A DNA stretch of 64,000 bases, from NCBI GenBank assembly GCA_003130815.1, contig QFDA01000001.1, positions 510,131-574,130 of the forward strand, given 5' to 3'. A program made the position numbers and the translations under genes. Below are positions 61,788 through 64,000 of the stretch, piece by piece (within the stretch, counting starts at the first letter, position 1; every line of letters starts with the position of its first letter). Under the pieces are notes generated by a model that saw only the letters and a program-made list of their open reading frames with translations, did not search any database and was not told where the DNA came from. Source of the stretch: Bacteroidetes bacterium SCGC AAA795-G10 (GTDB taxonomy: Bacteria; Bacteroidota; Bacteroidia; Flavobacteriales; Flavobacteriaceae).

Positions 61788-63998
61788 ATGTTTAAGAAAG
61801 ATTTGAGAGATATAGTAGATCATTGGAAAAACGACATGATTGCTGCTGTAAGTGTTTCTCTAATTGCTTTGCCGCTTTCACTAGGTATAGCTCTAGCTGC
61901 TGGTGCTCCAGCTATGTCCGGTATCATTTCAGCTATTGTAGGTGGAGTAATAACAACTCTTTACAGAGGAGGTCACATATCTATTAATGGGCCTGCTAAA
62001 GGTGTTATTGCAGTAATTTTGCTTGGGATTTCATTAATGGATGATGGCTCTGGGCAAGCCTTTAACTATATATTGGCAGCAATTGTTGTTTCTGGTGCTA
62101 TTCAAACTATACTAGGGATATTAAAGTTAGGGAGACTTGCTGATATCTTCCACCCTTCTGTCATAAACGGAATTTTGGCGGCAATAGGTATTATAATCTT
62201 TTCAAAACAAATTCATGTTGCTTTAGATACTCAATCTAATAGCCCCAGTATTATTCAGAATCTAATTGATGCTGTAGTTAAGTTACCCCAAGCAAATCCG
62301 TTTGTTGTTATTATTTCACTAACTGGTTTAGTTTTGTTAATTTTTCATTCTAAATTAAATTTTCGTTTTTTTCAAATATTACCTGCTCCTATGTGGGTGG
62401 TTGCACTTTCAATTCCTTTTGTGTACGGATTTAATTTTTTTGACAATCACATGCTTTCTTTTATGGGAACCAATTATGAATTAGGCCCTAAACTATTGTT
62501 AGAAATCCCCGACAAAATCTCCGGATCAATTATGCACCCAAATTTTAACAAAATAAATACTATCGAATTTTGGACAACTGTACTTTCTATACTTATGATT
62601 ACAAGTATTGAATCATTGGCAATTGCAAAAGCTGTTGATAAACTTGACCCTTACAAAAGAAAGACAGATCTAAATAAAGAACTGACCGGTATTGGTATAA
62701 GCACTATGGCTGCAGGAATGATTGGTGGTTTACCCATAATAGCTGTTATAATAAGGAGCACTGTTAACATTCACAATGGAGCCAAAACTAAATGGTCTAA
62801 TTTATATCAGGGAATATTTTTATTTCTATTTGTAGTTGTTTTAAGCCCTATTATGCGTCAAGTTCCGCTTTGTGCTTTTGCGATATTACTTGTCTACACA
62901 GGGTTTAAATTAGCGTCACCAACTGTTTTTAAACAAGTTTATTCCAAAGGATCTGAGCAATTGATCTTTTTTTTAGCAACAATGATTTTGACTCTTTACA
63001 CAAACCTTTTAATCGGCCTGCTTGGTGGTTTGCTTTTGGTTTTGGTAAGCCATATGTTACTTGCAAGAGTTTCAATACCTCGGTTTTTTAAATTGGTCTT
63101 CCGCTCAGGTTCAAATCTGGTTTCTAACTCAGAAAACGATTATTATCTTAAAATTAAAGGGGTTGCAAATTTTTTAAGTGTTTTCGGTATAAACAATCTT
63201 GTTTCCAAAATACCTTCAGGGGCTGATGTTAAAATAGATTTGTCTCAAACAAGGCTTGTAGGTATGACATACATGGACTTTTTGGTTGACTTTTTAAAAG
63301 CTCAAAAGGAAACTGGTGGTAAAGTTGTCATTGCAGGTTTAGATTCTCATGTTTCAACCTCGCCATATAATAGAGCTTTAAAAATTTCTCTAAAAAACAA
63401 TCTTGAGAAATTATCTCCTAGGCAAAAAAGATTACAAGATTTGGCAAATGAAAATGATTATGAATATAACGCAAAAGTGAATTGGAATACATCTTACTTG
63501 AAAAAGTTTCACTTTTTTGAAATTCGGCCAATTGAACGCAAAACCAATTGTCTCCGTGGTTTTTTTAGTGAATTTAATGTCGAATGGGAAATTTCTGATG
63601 TTACATTTAATGATGGCGCAGCTTTTTCATCTGAGACATTTAACACTACGGTAATGTTTTTGAAAATTAACAAAAACATCCCTGTTTTTGCGATGGAAAA
63701 AGAAGGGATTATTGAAAAAATCTTTGATAGAGTTATTGCATTTACAGGGCATAAAGACATAGACTTTGAAATGTATCCTGATTTTTCAAAAAAATTCCTT
63801 GTAACTGGTAACGAAGAAACAAAAATACGGTCGTTTTTTACTGAAGGTCTCATCAGTTTTTTTGAGAACAAGCAAATTTATCATCTGGAAAGTAATGGTG
63901 AGGGTTTAATAATTTTTGATAAAATTAAATTAGCTAGAACAGATGAGACAATTGCATTAATTGATTATAGTAAAGAATTAGTCAAATTATTACATTAA
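61788..63998 (+). CDS. SulP (SLC26) family inorganic anion transporter with C-terminal STAS-like and extra domain
   Basis: IVDHWKNDMIAAVSVSLIALPLSLGIALAAGAPAMSGIISAIVGG; INGPAKGVIAVIL; KIDLSQTRLVGMTYMDFLVDFL. Confidence 0.92.
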   Translation: MFKKDLRDIVDHWKNDMIAAVSVSLIALPLSLGIALAAGAPAMSGIISAIVGGVITTLYRGGHISINGPAKGVIAVILLGISLMDDGSGQAFNYILAAIVVSGAIQTILGILKLGRLADIFHPSVINGILAAIGIIIFSKQIHVALDTQSNSPSIIQNLIDAVVKLPQANPFVVIISLTGLVLLIFHSKLNFRFFQILPAPMWVVALSIPFVYGFNFFDNHMLSFMGTNYELGPKLLLEIPDKISGSIMHPNFNKINTIEFWTTVLSILMITSIESLAIAKAVDKLDPYKRKTDLNKELTGIGISTMAAGMIGGLPIIAVIIRSTVNIHNGAKTKWSNLYQGIFLFLFVVVLSPIMRQVPLCAFAILLVYTGFKLASPTVFKQVYSKGSEQLIFFLATMILTLYTNLLIGLLGGLLLVLVSHMLLARVSIPRFFKLVFRSGSNLVSNSENDYYLKIKGVANFLSVFGINNLVSKIPSGADVKIDLSQTRLVGMTYMDFLVDFLKAQKETGGKVVIAGLDSHVSTSPYNRALKISLKNNLEKLSPRQKRLQDLANENDYEYNAKVNWNTSYLKKFHFFEIRPIERKTNCLRGFFSEFNVEWEISDVTFNDGAAFSSETFNTTVMFLKINKNIPVFAMEKEGIIEKIFDRVIAFTGHKDIDFEMYPDFSKKFLVTGNEETKIRSFFTEGLISFFENKQIYHLESNGEGLIIFDKIKLARTDETIALIDYSKELVKLLH

Positions 63999-64000
63999 AA

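Overview
This is a 64 kb AT-rich chromosomal window whose gene content fits a (probably marine) Flavobacteriia/Bacteroidota genome. No database search was run. Left part: 3' end of a penicillin acylase gene, aconitase, then a 16.5 kb gene for a 5491-aa modular surface protein (signal peptide, BspA/DUF285 repeat blocks, Ig-like domains, two 7-repeat FG-GAP blocks, a cupredoxin-like insert, LamG, a large Ca-binding TSP3 array, T9SS type-B sorting domain) followed by a PorP/SprF gene. Middle: DoxX-like pair, AhpD-like protein, MFS transporter, BNR protein, M20 peptidase, small lipoproteins, Bax-inhibitor-1 family protein, DUF6150-like repeat protein and two arylsulfatases. About 37.8-56.04 kb looks like a mosaic accessory region around a CAT-anticodon tRNA gene. 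Four pairs of direct repeats (155, 19, 43 and 72 bp) flank successive cargo blocks: a TerB-like/zinc-ribbon/GYF/SPFH membrane operon, a GldA-GldF-GldG-DUF4340-type ABC operon, and a sodium symporter plus GH13 alpha-glucosidase. No integrase or transposase was recognised there. Right part is housekeeping: RbfA, LolC/E-like permease, tRNA-dihydrouridine synthase, LepA, SulP transporter. The two most interesting items are (i) the repeat-flanked SPFH/TerB/zinc-ribbon/GYF operon within the mosaic tRNA-associated island and (ii) the giant adhesin, whose Ig-like domains host other whole domains at one recurrent insertion point and whose TSP3 array has an exact 357-nt higher-order period.
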